64,000 nucleotides of DNA, taken from assembly GCF_028606985.1 (NCBI RefSeq), contig NZ_CP117416.1:1588001-1652000 (forward strand). The letters are read 5' to 3'. Positions 15,404-24,066 of the stretch are shown here, in pieces. The stretch's first letter is position 1. Each line of letters opens with the position of its first letter. The notes under the pieces were generated by a model, which did no database searches, was not told the origin of the DNA, and worked only from the letters and a program-made list of their open reading frames with translations. Made by a program: the position numbers and the translations under genes. The stretch is from Paenibacillus kyungheensis. Lineage in GTDB: Bacteria; Bacillota; Bacilli; Paenibacillales; Paenibacillaceae.

Positions 15404-17167
15404 ATGACTGCAACAACAACTCGCTCTGAATATCCAAGACCACAATTTGAACGAGCAGACTGGATCAATCTAAATGGAACATGGGAATTTGCATTTGACG
15501 ATGAGCGTGTCGGTGATCAGCAGAAATGGCATCTGGATCGACAAGATGTATTTGATCAAAGTATTCAAGTTCCGTTTACTTTTCAAAGTGAACTGAGTGG
15601 TATCGGGGATACAGGATTTCATGATCTGGTCTGGTATCGCAAATCTATAGAAGTGCCATCGGATTGGAAAAGCAAACGAATGATTTTACATTTTGGAGCG
15701 GTGGATTATACAGCGACTGTCTGGATCAATGGCAAATGGGCGGCATTTCATGAAGGTGGGCATACTCCTTTTCAAGCGGATATTACCGAACTATTAGAAG
15801 CAGATCATAACGAAATCGTATTGCGTGTAGAAGATTATAGTCAAGATGTGACATTACCGCGGGGCAAGCAATACTGGAAAGAAGACTCGGCTAGTATTTT
15901 CTATACACGTACTACCGGTATCTGGCAGACGGTATGGCTCGAAGCAGTTGACCCTGCTCATATTCGCAAAGCTAAATTTACGGCTGATATTGATCACAAT
16001 GAAATTAAAGTGCGGTTATTTTATTCTTCAGCAACGATGCAAAAAGAATTACGGACACGATTAACGATTACATTTGCAGGCGAGTTTGTTGCACAGGATG
16101 AATTTGTAGTGACTCATACAGAACATACACGTTCGATTGGTTTACATGATTTTAACGATCATGAATTGGGACGCTGGTGGTCACCGGAAAAACCACATCT
16201 ATACGATATTCAGCTAGAGTTAGTAGAGCAGGATGTTGTTATTGATTCTGTACAATCGTACTTTGGGATGCGTAAAATTTCGATAGAAAATGGAAAGCTT
16301 CATTTAAATAATCGTCCGTACTTTCTACGTCTAGTACTCGATCAAGGTTATTTCCCTGATGGAATCTTAACTGCACCGTCGGATGAAGCATTTATTCAAG
16401 ATATTGAATTAACACAAGCAATGGGCTTTAATGGAGTGCGTAAGCATCAGAAAATGGAAGATCCACGCTTTCTATACTGGTGTGATCGCAAAGGTCTGCT
16501 AGTCTGGGGAGAAGCGGCAAATGCTTATAATTATTCGGAAGAATACGTACGTCGATTCACACAGGAATGGCAAGAAGTGCTTGAGCGTGATTATAATCAT
16601 CCATCAATTGTGGTCTGGGTACCGATGAATGAAAGCTGGGGCATCCCGAATGTGAAAAATGATCAGCGGCAACAACAGCATGGACTAACACTGTATCATT
16701 TAACCAAGTCACTCGATGACACACGTCCTGTTATTTATAATGATGGCTGGGAAATGATGGAGACTGATCTGGTAGCGATTCATGATTATGCCTGGCAAGA
16801 AGAAGTGTTAGATGAACGTTATGCTTCGATTGAAAAGGCTGTACATAGTCTACCCGGTAATCGTGAGATTTTTGTCGGCGGAGCGACTTATCAAGGGCAA
16901 CCAATTCTGATTACAGAATTTGGCGGAATCGCTTATAAAAAAAGTGAGTGGGAAGGCTGGGGCTATTCAGGCGCAGACAATGATGAAGATTATCTACAAC
17001 GCTTAGCCGCTGTTATTCGTCCACTGCATCGCTCTCCGATCGTGCAAGGATTCTGTTATACCCAGCTCACCGATGTAGAGCAGGAGATCAATGGTCTAGT
17101 TACATATGACCGTAAGCCCAAAGTGCCGCTCGAAGATATTCGCCGTATCGTTATGAACTTATCCTAA
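15404..17167 (+). CDS. Cytoplasmic glycoside hydrolase family 2 enzyme
   Basis: A 587-residue enzyme without signal peptide, with the three-domain GH2 core. A jelly-roll sugar-binding domain (about 10-185, with VWYRKSIEVP and TATVWINGKWAAFHEGGH), an Ig-like domain (about 186-290) and a TIM barrel follow in order. The acid/base Glu lies in IVVWVPMNESWGIP and the nucleophile Glu in PILITEFGGIAYKK. AAAGGAGG precedes the ATG at 15404; an upstream in-frame ATG at 15338 has no such site. GH2 covers beta-galactosidase, beta-glucuronidase, beta-mannosidase and arabinopyranosidase activities, and motif reading cannot choose among them. As last gene of the transporter operon it should cut imported oligosaccharides. 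A weak cre-like sequence overlaps 15369-15383. Confidence 0.9.
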   Translation: MTATTTRSEYPRPQFERADWINLNGTWEFAFDDERVGDQQKWHLDRQDVFDQSIQVPFTFQSELSGIGDTGFHDLVWYRKSIEVPSDWKSKRMILHFGAVDYTATVWINGKWAAFHEGGHTPFQADITELLEADHNEIVLRVEDYSQDVTLPRGKQYWKEDSASIFYTRTTGIWQTVWLEAVDPAHIRKAKFTADIDHNEIKVRLFYSSATMQKELRTRLTITFAGEFVAQDEFVVTHTEHTRSIGLHDFNDHELGRWWSPEKPHLYDIQLELVEQDVVIDSVQSYFGMRKISIENGKLHLNNRPYFLRLVLDQGYFPDGILTAPSDEAFIQDIELTQAMGFNGVRKHQKMEDPRFLYWCDRKGLLVWGEAANAYNYSEEYVRRFTQEWQEVLERDYNHPSIVVWVPMNESWGIPNVKNDQRQQQHGLTLYHLTKSLDDTRPVIYNDGWEMMETDLVAIHDYAWQEEVLDERYASIEKAVHSLPGNREIFVGGATYQGQPILITEFGGIAYKKSEWEGWGYSGADNDEDYLQRLAAVIRPLHRSPIVQGFCYTQLTDVEQEINGLVTYDRKPKVPLEDIRRIVMNLS

Positions 17168-17202
17168 ATATATACATGATCCTTTATTATAAGTAAACCG
17201 GA

Positions 17203-17255
17203 GTGTTGCTCCATACCTGACTATATTAGTCTAAGGTATAGAGCAACACTTTTTG
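17203..17255 (+). terminator. Intrinsic terminator of the sugar-utilisation operon
   Basis: A 16-base nearly perfect stem (GTGTTGCTCCATACCT at 17203-17218, AGGTATAGAGCAACAC at 17234-17249, one mismatch) is followed by TTTTTG. It closes the operon after the GH2 gene. Confidence 0.92.
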
Positions 17256-17318
17256 CGTATACACAAATAAATCATCGTATACGATCTTCATTATCACTTC
17301 AGTAATTTACACGAAATA

Positions 17319-17347
17319 TTGTCATAATCCGCAAACTACCCTATACT
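17319..17347 (+). promoter_or_regulatory. Sigma-A type promoter of the PTS/antiterminator operon
   Basis: TTGTCA (17319-17324), a 17-base spacer and TATACT (17342-17347) form a good vegetative promoter about 120 bases before the PTS gene. I do not see a convincing antiterminator target or terminator in its leader. Confidence 0.65.
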
Positions 17348-17465
17348 ACAAAGTTGTTACTTTATACATCTTATGAACATTTCAGAATATTCCAAAACTA
17401 CGCTACGATCCAAAGATAAGTAGGTTTATTCGTTCTGGATTCAACCCGATAAAGGAGGAATAGCG

Positions 17466-19019
17466 TTGTCAGATCAAAAAAATCTGCCATCTTCTCGTAA
17501 ACGATATGCGCAGGGCAACCCGACCGAAGAGCTTGCTCGACGTCTTATCCATTTATCCGGTGGGCCTGATAATCTAGTAGAAGTGATGCACTGTACAACA
17601 CGTATCCGATTGAAATTAAAAAATGATCATCCAATTAACGAAGCGGAACTGCAACAGATCAAAGAAGTGCAAAATATTAATAGATTGCCCGGGCAATTGC
17701 AAATTATTGTCGGCCCTGAACTTGTCTACAAATTGCATCGGAAAATGAATATTGTGCTTCGCCAGTATGAAAACTTAGCTCATCTACAGCCACCTGTAGA
17801 CGGTCAAGCTGATACAGCACCGCAAGTCGATCAGTTATCAGAATCCCAGCATCCTTATCGCAGACGTGGAATAGCCGGGCGTATTATACAGGTAGCGACG
17901 GTGTTTTCGGATATTTTGATCCCTATATTACCGCTGTTTATAGCAGCAGGTATTTTATTAGGGCTTGTTACCATTTTACAATCTTCGAGCTGGGTAGCAG
18001 AAGATGCAGTATGGTTCCGATTACTTGGATTGCTGACAAGTTCTGCTTTTCAAGTGATTAGTGTGCTGTTCGGTTATCATGCAGTAAAACGGTTTGGAGG
18101 TACTCCGGCGATAGGAGCAGTACTGGGTATTGCGATGTCTCAGCCTGATCTGGCGATCTTAATTGGTCATACAACGATGCAGGGCGTGAATACAATGGTA
18201 GCACCTCAATTTAGTTATCAAGGTGCAATGATGCCAATTATTTTAGCTTCATTAGTAATGGCATGGATAGAAAAAGGAATCCGTCGTATTCTGCCACCCT
18301 CTGCCTCTACACTTCTCGCTCCAGCGATCAGTCTAATTACAGGCGGTACGCTCGCTATCTTATTAATCAGTCCAATAGCGATCTGGCTTGGAGAATGGAT
18401 AGGTCAGTGGTTAGAATATCTCTTCACGTACGGCGGAACATTGTTCGGATTTATTCTTGGTGGTATTTATAGCACGATTGTATTAACCGGTCTACATCAA
18501 GGAATACAAGCGCTTGAGATTGCACTTATCTCCGATCCTCATGTAGGCGTTAATTTTCTATTGCCTATCTGGTCGATGGCGAATATGGCACAAGGCGGGG
18601 CAGGACTGGCTGTCTATTTGGCGACTCGTAATCCTGAATTAAGAAAAGTCGCTTTATCTGGCTCGATTACCGCTTTTCTCGGTATTACAGAACCGATCGC
18701 GCTCGGGGTAAATCTCAAGTTAGGTCGTCCTTTTCTAAGTGCGGCGATCGGTGGAGCAGTAGGAGGCGCTTATGTCGGTCTGCATCACGTAGTAGCCAGC
18801 TCATTTGGATTAACAGGGATTCCTATGCTAGTCTATATTGTTCCTTTTGGAGAACTGAATTTTATTCATTATATGATAGGCTTTTTGCTCGCAGCCGGAA
18901 TTGCGTTTTTGACGACTCTGTTGCTAGGGGTAGAAAAGCCAGCTTTCCGATACAATATCTCACATTTTGTTCGTAAATTCACAGGAGGAGCTTATGAAGA
19001 TCAAAAAGATTCTCAATAA
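17466..19019 (+). CDS. PTS EIIBC permease of the glucose/sucrose/beta-glucoside superfamily, probable sucrose transporter
   Basis: A 517-residue phosphotransferase permease. The EIIB domain (about 20-95) has the phosphorylated cysteine C43 in VEVMHCTTRIRLKLK. After a linker the EIIC domain (about 135-500) has about ten helices, with the conserved ITEPIALGVNLKLGRP segment near its end. No EIIA domain is present. The start is TTG, with AAAGGAGG 6 bases upstream. EIIBC proteins import and phosphorylate a disaccharide, for instance sucrose to sucrose-6-phosphate. Sucrose is proposed because the gene overlaps a SacT/SacY-type antiterminator and precedes levansucrase and levanase. A sucrose-6-phosphate hydrolase gene is not in the window, so trehalose or beta-glucoside specificity remains possible. 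Confidence 0.88.
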   Translation: MSDQKNLPSSRKRYAQGNPTEELARRLIHLSGGPDNLVEVMHCTTRIRLKLKNDHPINEAELQQIKEVQNINRLPGQLQIIVGPELVYKLHRKMNIVLRQYENLAHLQPPVDGQADTAPQVDQLSESQHPYRRRGIAGRIIQVATVFSDILIPILPLFIAAGILLGLVTILQSSSWVAEDAVWFRLLGLLTSSAFQVISVLFGYHAVKRFGGTPAIGAVLGIAMSQPDLAILIGHTTMQGVNTMVAPQFSYQGAMMPIILASLVMAWIEKGIRRILPPSASTLLAPAISLITGGTLAILLISPIAIWLGEWIGQWLEYLFTYGGTLFGFILGGIYSTIVLTGLHQGIQALEIALISDPHVGVNFLLPIWSMANMAQGGAGLAVYLATRNPELRKVALSGSITAFLGITEPIALGVNLKLGRPFLSAAIGGAVGGAYVGLHHVVASSFGLTGIPMLVYIVPFGELNFIHYMIGFLLAAGIAFLTTLLLGVEKPAFRYNISHFVRKFTGGAYEDQKDSQ

Positions 19020-19839
19020 TAATGCTGTGGTCGTCGATGATCATGGACAAGAAAAGATCGCTATGGGTGGCGGTATTTCTTTTGAAAAAGGAAAAAATGA
19101 TATCGTAGATACCCAGCGGATCGAAAAGCTATTTGTATTGGAAGATCAAGAGCGTTACGGCTATCTTCAAGAAATGCTACAAAAGTTGCCTGAAGAAGAG
19201 ATCGCTGTATCTGAACGGATTATTTCGTATGCAGAACAAGAATTACAAGTTTCTTTTAATGAACATATTCATATTGCCTTAACCGATCATTTGTCATTTG
19301 CTCTAGAACGTCTGCGCAATGGCATGATTATTCATAATACCTTATTAGAAGAGATTCGATTGCTGTATCCCGCAGAGTTTGAGATTGGGCTACATGCGAA
19401 GCAGTTGATTACACAGCACTTGCAGATCGATATTCCTGAAGATGAAGTCGGATATATTGCGATGCATATTCATACCGCACGAATGAATGCAGGAGCTCAA
19501 GAAACAGCCACAAGCATGGCAGCCATGATCAAAGATATGGTGAAAGATATCGAATACATGCTACACCAACCACTCGATCATAAGTCAGCCGATTATGAGC
19601 GCTTGATCAGCCAACTGAAAAGTATTCTTCAAGAATATGAAAAAGATCAGCCAGGAAGTGAGCTTAATCGCGAGTTGATTCAGATTGCAGTAGAGAAATA
19701 TAAAACATTATATGAGCAAGTAGAAGAGATGGCAGAGAATATGGAAGATGAATATGATTATACTTTTACAGAGAGTCAGTGCGTATTAATGACGATCGAA
19801 GTGAATCGTCTACGGGAAAGACTGGGTCATAGCTCCTGA
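18994..19839 (+). CDS. BglG-family transcriptional antiterminator (SacT/SacY/LicT type)
   Basis: A 281-residue RNA-binding regulator. The N-terminal CAT domain (about 1-58) begins MKIKKILNNNAVVVDD and continues GGGISFEKGKNDIVD. PRD1 (about 65-170) and PRD2 (about 175-280) follow, with the conserved histidines in NEHIHIALTDHL, GLHAKQL and AMHIHTARM. Start 18994 is chosen by ACAGGAGGAG just before it; the gene overlaps the PTS gene by 26 bases, a sign of translational coupling. Such proteins are controlled by phosphorylation through the PTS and bind a RAT hairpin to prevent termination. A matching RAT with terminator occurs 350 bases downstream in the levansucrase leader, so sacB is a likely target. 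Confidence 0.95.
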   Translation: MKIKKILNNNAVVVDDHGQEKIAMGGGISFEKGKNDIVDTQRIEKLFVLEDQERYGYLQEMLQKLPEEEIAVSERIISYAEQELQVSFNEHIHIALTDHLSFALERLRNGMIIHNTLLEEIRLLYPAEFEIGLHAKQLITQHLQIDIPEDEVGYIAMHIHTARMNAGAQETATSMAAMIKDMVKDIEYMLHQPLDHKSADYERLISQLKSILQEYEKDQPGSELNRELIQIAVEKYKTLYEQVEEMAENMEDEYDYTFTESQCVLMTIEVNRLRERLGHSS

Positions 19840-20106
19840 TAATATAAAATAATTCACTTGTACAGTCGCTTATGATTCTGTTGATAGCGGAATAAAAGTC
19901 GCTAATCATACCAAAAATAACTATTCATATAGACTAACGACCCGAGTCGATAGGTTGCAGTTAATAGCATAAATATACAATTGACTAGGTACAAAGTATG
20001 GATAAATTATTGTGGATTACAAAATTGTAAACTTTGAAACAGTGAAAATAAGACTAAATATCATGAAAATCAATGAAAATTTACAGAATTATCCTTTTTA
20101 CTCTTT
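19840..20106. other. Intergenic DNA between the antiterminator gene and the sacB promoter
   Basis: This AT-rich stretch of about 270 bases has no plausible gene. I saw no strong terminator in it, so some read-through from the antiterminator gene into the sacB leader is possible. Confidence 0.5.
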
Positions 20107-20134
20107 TTGCAAATTGATTCATTCAGTCTATAGT
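20107..20134 (+). promoter_or_regulatory. Probable promoter of levansucrase
   Basis: TTGCAA (20107-20112), a 16-base spacer and TATAGT (20129-20134) form a plausible sigma-A promoter. Transcription would start near 20141, giving a leader of about 185 bases that carries the RAT and terminator. Confidence 0.55.
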
Positions 20135-20182
20135 GTGTTAGTGATTTGCCCTATAGAATAAATGTCAGCAACAGCATATTCG

Positions 20183-20212
20183 GGTGTGTTACTGGTAAAG
20201 CAGGCAAGACCT
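20183..20212 (+). promoter_or_regulatory. RAT ribonucleic antiterminator (SacY/SacT/LicT target)
   Basis: The 30-base element reads GGTGTGTTACTGGTAAAGCA then GGCAAGACCT. It is nearly identical to the Bacillus subtilis sacB RAT as I recall it. Its 3' end overlaps the 5' arm of the terminator that follows, so the two structures are mutually exclusive. This is the classic target of the BglG-family CAT domain encoded at 18994. Confidence 0.95.
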
Positions 20213-20280
20213 AAAAACTCCGTGAGGAATCCGGGCGACAAGTGTCGTTCGTTCTTCAGAGGAATTTTTAGGTCTTTTTT
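20206..20280 (+). terminator. Leader terminator of levansucrase controlled by antitermination
   Basis: AAGACCTAAAAA (20206-20217) pairs perfectly with TTTTTAGGTCTT (20265-20276) and is followed by a T-run. The 47-base interior also holds smaller hairpins. The 5' arm is shared with the RAT, as in B. subtilis sacB. Confidence 0.95.
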
Positions 20281-20325
20281 GTGCGCCAAAACAGCCACAA
20301 TTTGAAATTAGAGAGGAAGAACACA

Positions 20326-21837
20326 ATGAAAATCAAGAATTTCTCAAGAAAAACAGCCGCTATAATGATGGCAGCTACTATGCTAACAGGAGGAACTTCT
20401 GTTTTTGCAAGTGGTTCAGAATCAGATTACGGAAATGGTACACAGCCAACTCCGCCAACACCTGTTGTAGAAACACCATCATCTGTTTTTAATGATACTT
20501 ATGGATTTACACATCTTACACGCTTTGATGCATTGAAAATAGCTAGTCAGCAAAAAGAATCTCGCTATCAAGTTCCACAATTTGATGCATCTACCATTCG
20601 CAATATTCCGTCTGCCAAAGGTAAAGATGCAAATGGTAATACGATTGATCTTGATGTATGGGATACATGGCCATTGCAAAATGCAGATGGTACTGTAGCG
20701 AACTATAATGGATATGAAGTCGTCTTTGGACTAGCAGGAGATCCAAAAGTATCGTCAGATACATTTATTTATCTGTTCTACAAAAAAGCAGGTGACCAAT
20801 CATTAGATGCATGGAAAAACGCAGGTCGTGTATTTAAAGACAACGATAAAATGGTTCCTAACGATACGATCTTAAATAATCAATCTGAAGAATGGTCAGG
20901 TTCTGCAACAATGACCAAAGACGGCAAAGTGCGTTTGTTCTATACTAATCGTCAACCGTGGGATGTAGACAAAGGATTTTTCGGTAAACAAACATTAACC
21001 ACTGCTCAAATCAATGTATCTGAACCTTCCAATGGAACACTTCAGGTCAACGGTGTAGAAGACCTCAAGTCTATTTTTGATGGTGATGGCAAAATGTATC
21101 AAACGGTTGATCAAGCATTCCGTGCGGGTGATTATTCTGATAACCACACATTAAGAGATCCGCATTATGTAGAAGACAATGGACACAAATATCTAGTATT
21201 TGAAGCGAATACAGGTTCTGAAACAGGTTATCAAGGTCAATCTATGTTCTCAAACAAAGCTTACTATGGTGGAGATGACGAATTCTTCAAATCAGAATAC
21301 CAAAAAGTAATGAATAACCCGAGTCGTAATTACATGACGATTGCGAACGGTGCATTAGGTATTATTGAATTGAATAACGATTATTCTCTTAAAAAAGTAA
21401 TGAAACCATTGATTGCTTCCAATACAGTAACCGATGAGATCGAACGTGCTAACATTTTTGAAAAAGACGGCAAATGGTACCTATTCACAGATACACGCGG
21501 TGCTAAAATGTTCGTAGACGGTGTTGATGCAGAAGATATCTATATGCTTGGATATGTAGCTGATTCAATTGATGGGCCTTACAAACCACTTAACGGTAGT
21601 GGACTGGTATTGCACCAAGATTTGAACAAACGTGATGTTACATGGAATTATGCTCACTTCGCAATTCCACAAGTAAAAGGCAACAAAGTCGTAATTACTA
21701 GCTATATGACCAACAGAGGATTCTATACCGATCATCATTCTACATTTGCACCAAGCTTTGAAGTAGAAATTGACGGTAGTGAAACCAAAGTCGTTCCTAA
21801 TAGCATTTTAGAGCAAGGTCAAGTCACTTCTAATTAA
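20326..21837 (+). CDS. sacB: Levansucrase (GH68), secreted
   Basis: A 503-residue secreted enzyme that transfers fructosyl units from sucrose to build levan. A signal peptide (about 1-30, ending SVFASG) is followed by a Pro/Thr linker. The five-bladed GH68 domain has all three catalytic carboxylates: nucleophile Asp in LDVWDTWPLQNADG, stabiliser Asp in TLRDPHYVEDNG and acid/base Glu in TDEIERANIFEKDGKWYLF. The ATG at 20326 follows GAGAGGA; an upstream in-frame GTG lies in the leader terminator. It is about 30 residues longer than B. subtilis SacB. Expression should depend on sucrose through the RAT/terminator leader and the antiterminator at 18994. The endolevanase gene follows. Confidence 0.97.
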   Translation: MKIKNFSRKTAAIMMAATMLTGGTSVFASGSESDYGNGTQPTPPTPVVETPSSVFNDTYGFTHLTRFDALKIASQQKESRYQVPQFDASTIRNIPSAKGKDANGNTIDLDVWDTWPLQNADGTVANYNGYEVVFGLAGDPKVSSDTFIYLFYKKAGDQSLDAWKNAGRVFKDNDKMVPNDTILNNQSEEWSGSATMTKDGKVRLFYTNRQPWDVDKGFFGKQTLTTAQINVSEPSNGTLQVNGVEDLKSIFDGDGKMYQTVDQAFRAGDYSDNHTLRDPHYVEDNGHKYLVFEANTGSETGYQGQSMFSNKAYYGGDDEFFKSEYQKVMNNPSRNYMTIANGALGIIELNNDYSLKKVMKPLIASNTVTDEIERANIFEKDGKWYLFTDTRGAKMFVDGVDAEDIYMLGYVADSIDGPYKPLNGSGLVLHQDLNKRDVTWNYAHFAIPQVKGNKVVITSYMTNRGFYTDHHSTFAPSFEVEIDGSETKVVPNSILEQGQVTSN

Positions 21838-21881
21838 ATACGTTCTAAATCAATAAGTCTTGAAGATTCAATAAAGAGACA

Positions 21882-21926
21882 GGAAAAGAAAATGTCCGTC
21901 AAAGAGCGGCATTTTCTTTTCCTTTA
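21882..21926 (+). terminator. Terminator between levansucrase and levanase genes
   Basis: A 13-bp perfect stem, GGAAAAGAAAATG (21882-21894) with CATTTTCTTTTCC (21910-21922), is followed by TTTATTG. It may separate the two genes or only reduce levanase expression, since I see no clear promoter after it. Confidence 0.85.
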
Positions 21927-21991
21927 TTGCTTTTATCTGTAGATTGAAATGCAGTCACAAAAAGGAAACACTAATATATGGAGGTGCTCAC

Positions 21992-23587
21992 TTGAACAAC
22001 AGCAACCACGCATCGAAATATCGCCGGACACTCGTTGTTCTCAGTGTGTTCGGATGTATTATATTAGGTGCCTTATTCTACTTTTTTACACAGACAACTG
22101 CAAAAGGAAGCACTCAGAACAGTCTTCCTAACTATAGCGCTTCTAATACAAATGCAACATCTGTTAGTAGCGAACGTCCTGATTATCATTTTACAGTACC
22201 GGACAAATGGAAAAACGATCCGCAACGTCCTATTTATTTTAAAGGAAAGTATCACTACTATTATCTCTATAACAAAGATTATCCGAATGGCAATGGCACC
22301 GAATGGCGTCATGCTACTTCTACCGATCTGATTCACTGGCAAGATCATGGAGTAGCCATTCCTAAATATACAAATAAAAATGGTGATCCATGGTCAGGTT
22401 CTGTCGTTGTCGATACGAACAATACCGCTGGATTTGGTAAAAATGCTTTTATCGCTATCGTAACGCAACCTTCAGCTAATGGTGGAGCACAAGAACAGTA
22501 TCTATGGTATAGCAAAAATGGAGGTAACACCTTTACGCCTTATGGAAAAAAACCTATTTTATCCAATCCCGGAACTGCGGATTTTCGTGATCCGAAAATA
22601 ACATGGGATGCTCGTTCCAAACACTGGATTATGTTAATGGCAGAAGGAAACAAAATAGGCTTTTACACATCGACTAATTTGAAGCATTGGACGTATACCA
22701 GTGGATTTCTTACAGACAATGTAGGGATACTGGAATGTCCTGATCTATACCTCATGCAAGCCGCCAATGGAGCCTATAAATGGGTACTGGGTGCGAGTGC
22801 TAATGGTCGCGGAGCAGGTAATCCAAATACGTATGCTTACTGGACAGGAAGCTTTAATGGCAAGAAATTTATAGCTGACCGCAAAGAACCGAAATGGTTG
22901 GATCATGGATTTGATTGGTATGCGGCAGTAACATTTGAGATTGCTGGAGCTTCTAATCCGTATAAACAACGTTATGCTTTTGGCTGGATGAACAATTGGG
23001 ATTATGTGAACAATACACCGACGATGAAAGAAGGATTTAACGGCATGGATTCGATCGTTCGTAAAATACGACTTCGATTCAATGGTCAATCCTATGATCT
23101 ATCTTCGCAACCGATCGGAGCAATCAGCCAGATTCCTGCATCTACCCAGACCGTTCAACGGATAGAAGTTGAAGACACGGAAGCACTCCCTATGAGCGGA
23201 GCTTCTTATCAGTTAGATGCTGATATTTCATGGTCTGACTTGAAAAATGTAGGATTACGTCTACGAGAGTCAGCGGACAAAAGCCGTCATGTGGATGTAG
23301 GAGTGTTCGTAGAAGGCAAGTATACGTATGTGAACCGAGCATACACCGGACATCCTGATACGAATGGAAAAAGTCTGGAAAGTCAGGCGGCATTTAATAC
23401 CGATAAGAAAAAAGTTCATTTGCAAGTGTTAGTGGACAAAAATAGTATCGAAGTGTTTGTAGATGATGGTACAGTAGCATATTCGAGTCTGATTTTCCCG
23501 AACAAAGAAGATCAAGGAATCAGTCTATTTGCAGAAGGTGGCAAAGCCATTTTTGAAAATGTAGTTTTAAAACAATTTAATTCATAA
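21992..23587 (+). CDS. levB: GH32 endolevanase, LevB-like, membrane-anchored or secreted
   Basis: A 531-residue fructan hydrolase. An N-terminal hydrophobic helix (about 11-34, TLVVLSVFGCIILGALFYFF) serves as signal or anchor. The GH32 propeller has its nucleophile Asp in DKWKNDPQRPIYFKGKYHYY, the RDP motif in DFRDPKITWD and acid/base Glu in ILECPDLYLM. A C-terminal beta-sandwich covers about 370-531. The WKNDPQRP variant of the usual WMNDPNG motif matches what I recall of B. subtilis LevB, encoded next to sacB there too. The start is TTG at 21992, with a strong GGAGGTG 5 bases upstream; no ATG is available. It cuts levan made by SacB. The enzyme family is firm and endo-action is inferred. 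Confidence 0.92.
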   Translation: MNNSNHASKYRRTLVVLSVFGCIILGALFYFFTQTTAKGSTQNSLPNYSASNTNATSVSSERPDYHFTVPDKWKNDPQRPIYFKGKYHYYYLYNKDYPNGNGTEWRHATSTDLIHWQDHGVAIPKYTNKNGDPWSGSVVVDTNNTAGFGKNAFIAIVTQPSANGGAQEQYLWYSKNGGNTFTPYGKKPILSNPGTADFRDPKITWDARSKHWIMLMAEGNKIGFYTSTNLKHWTYTSGFLTDNVGILECPDLYLMQAANGAYKWVLGASANGRGAGNPNTYAYWTGSFNGKKFIADRKEPKWLDHGFDWYAAVTFEIAGASNPYKQRYAFGWMNNWDYVNNTPTMKEGFNGMDSIVRKIRLRFNGQSYDLSSQPIGAISQIPASTQTVQRIEVEDTEALPMSGASYQLDADISWSDLKNVGLRLRESADKSRHVDVGVFVEGKYTYVNRAYTGHPDTNGKSLESQAAFNTDKKKVHLQVLVDKNSIEVFVDDGTVAYSSLIFPNKEDQGISLFAEGGKAIFENVVLKQFNS

Positions 23588-23593
23588 TCAATT

Positions 23594-23645
23594 AAGCCGA
23601 ACCTTTTGAATCTCTATTCAATCAAAAGTGTTCGGCTTTTTTTGA
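23594..23645 (+). terminator. Terminator of the fructan island
   Basis: AAGCCGAAC (23594-23602) and GTTCGGCTT (23630-23638) form the outer stem, with an inner CTTTTGA/TCAAAAG helix, followed by a long T-run. It closes the levanase gene. Confidence 0.92.
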
Positions 23646-23664
23646 TAACAGTATCTTTGGTTCG

Positions 23665-24066
23665 TTAAGCGCTGATCGCAGCAATAAACTTTTCAAAATC
23701 GTCCAATTGTTCTTCTATAATGCCTTGAATAATTTCTACCTGTACGCCTTGATAATCGTGAATAGCTATATTCCGAAAACCGACCATGGCTTTGATACTT
23801 TGGTTCAGTTCTTTATCCAATATTCCATTGCGAAAAAGCAGATCAAACACATCTCGACTGCTCTGCGGTACTCCAAGATTACGTTCAGAAATGATATGTA
23901 TCGCTAGATCAAGACAAGCTTCGCAAGCCCGTTGAAGATTTAAAATAATCGAATCTTGCTTGGTATAGTTGAATAAATTATCTTCTTCGCCGGCATATTC
24001 TTCAAGAATACGGGCAACACAGCGACGAATCGTAGCCGTTTTGTTAAGTAAAATATCGTGATTCAT
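23665..24066 (-). CDS. hepT: HepT-like HEPN-domain toxin (DUF86)
   Basis: A 133-residue all-helical protein of the HepT/DUF86 HEPN family. The catalytic RNase motif R-X4-6-H-X-Y is intact as MVGFRNIAIHDYQG near residue 97. HepT toxins cleave RNA and are silenced when the cognate MNT protein adds AMP units to the motif tyrosine. The ATG overlaps the stop of the upstream nucleotidyltransferase gene by 4 bases (ATGA), so the two are translationally coupled. The antitoxin gene comes first here. An intact motif and full length suggest a working module. The assignment rests on motif and pairing. Confidence 0.92.
   Translation of the reverse strand: MNHDILLNKTATIRRCVARILEEYAGEEDNLFNYTKQDSIILNLQRACEACLDLAIHIISERNLGVPQSSRDVFDLLFRNGILDKELNQSIKAMVGFRNIAIHDYQGVQVEIIQGIIEEQLDDFEKFIAAISA

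Noticed and set aside
17348-17465. RAT-like antiterminator in the PTS gene leader
   Set aside because: Only a short TTGTTACT resemblance at about 17360 is present, with no GCAGGCAA block and no terminator.
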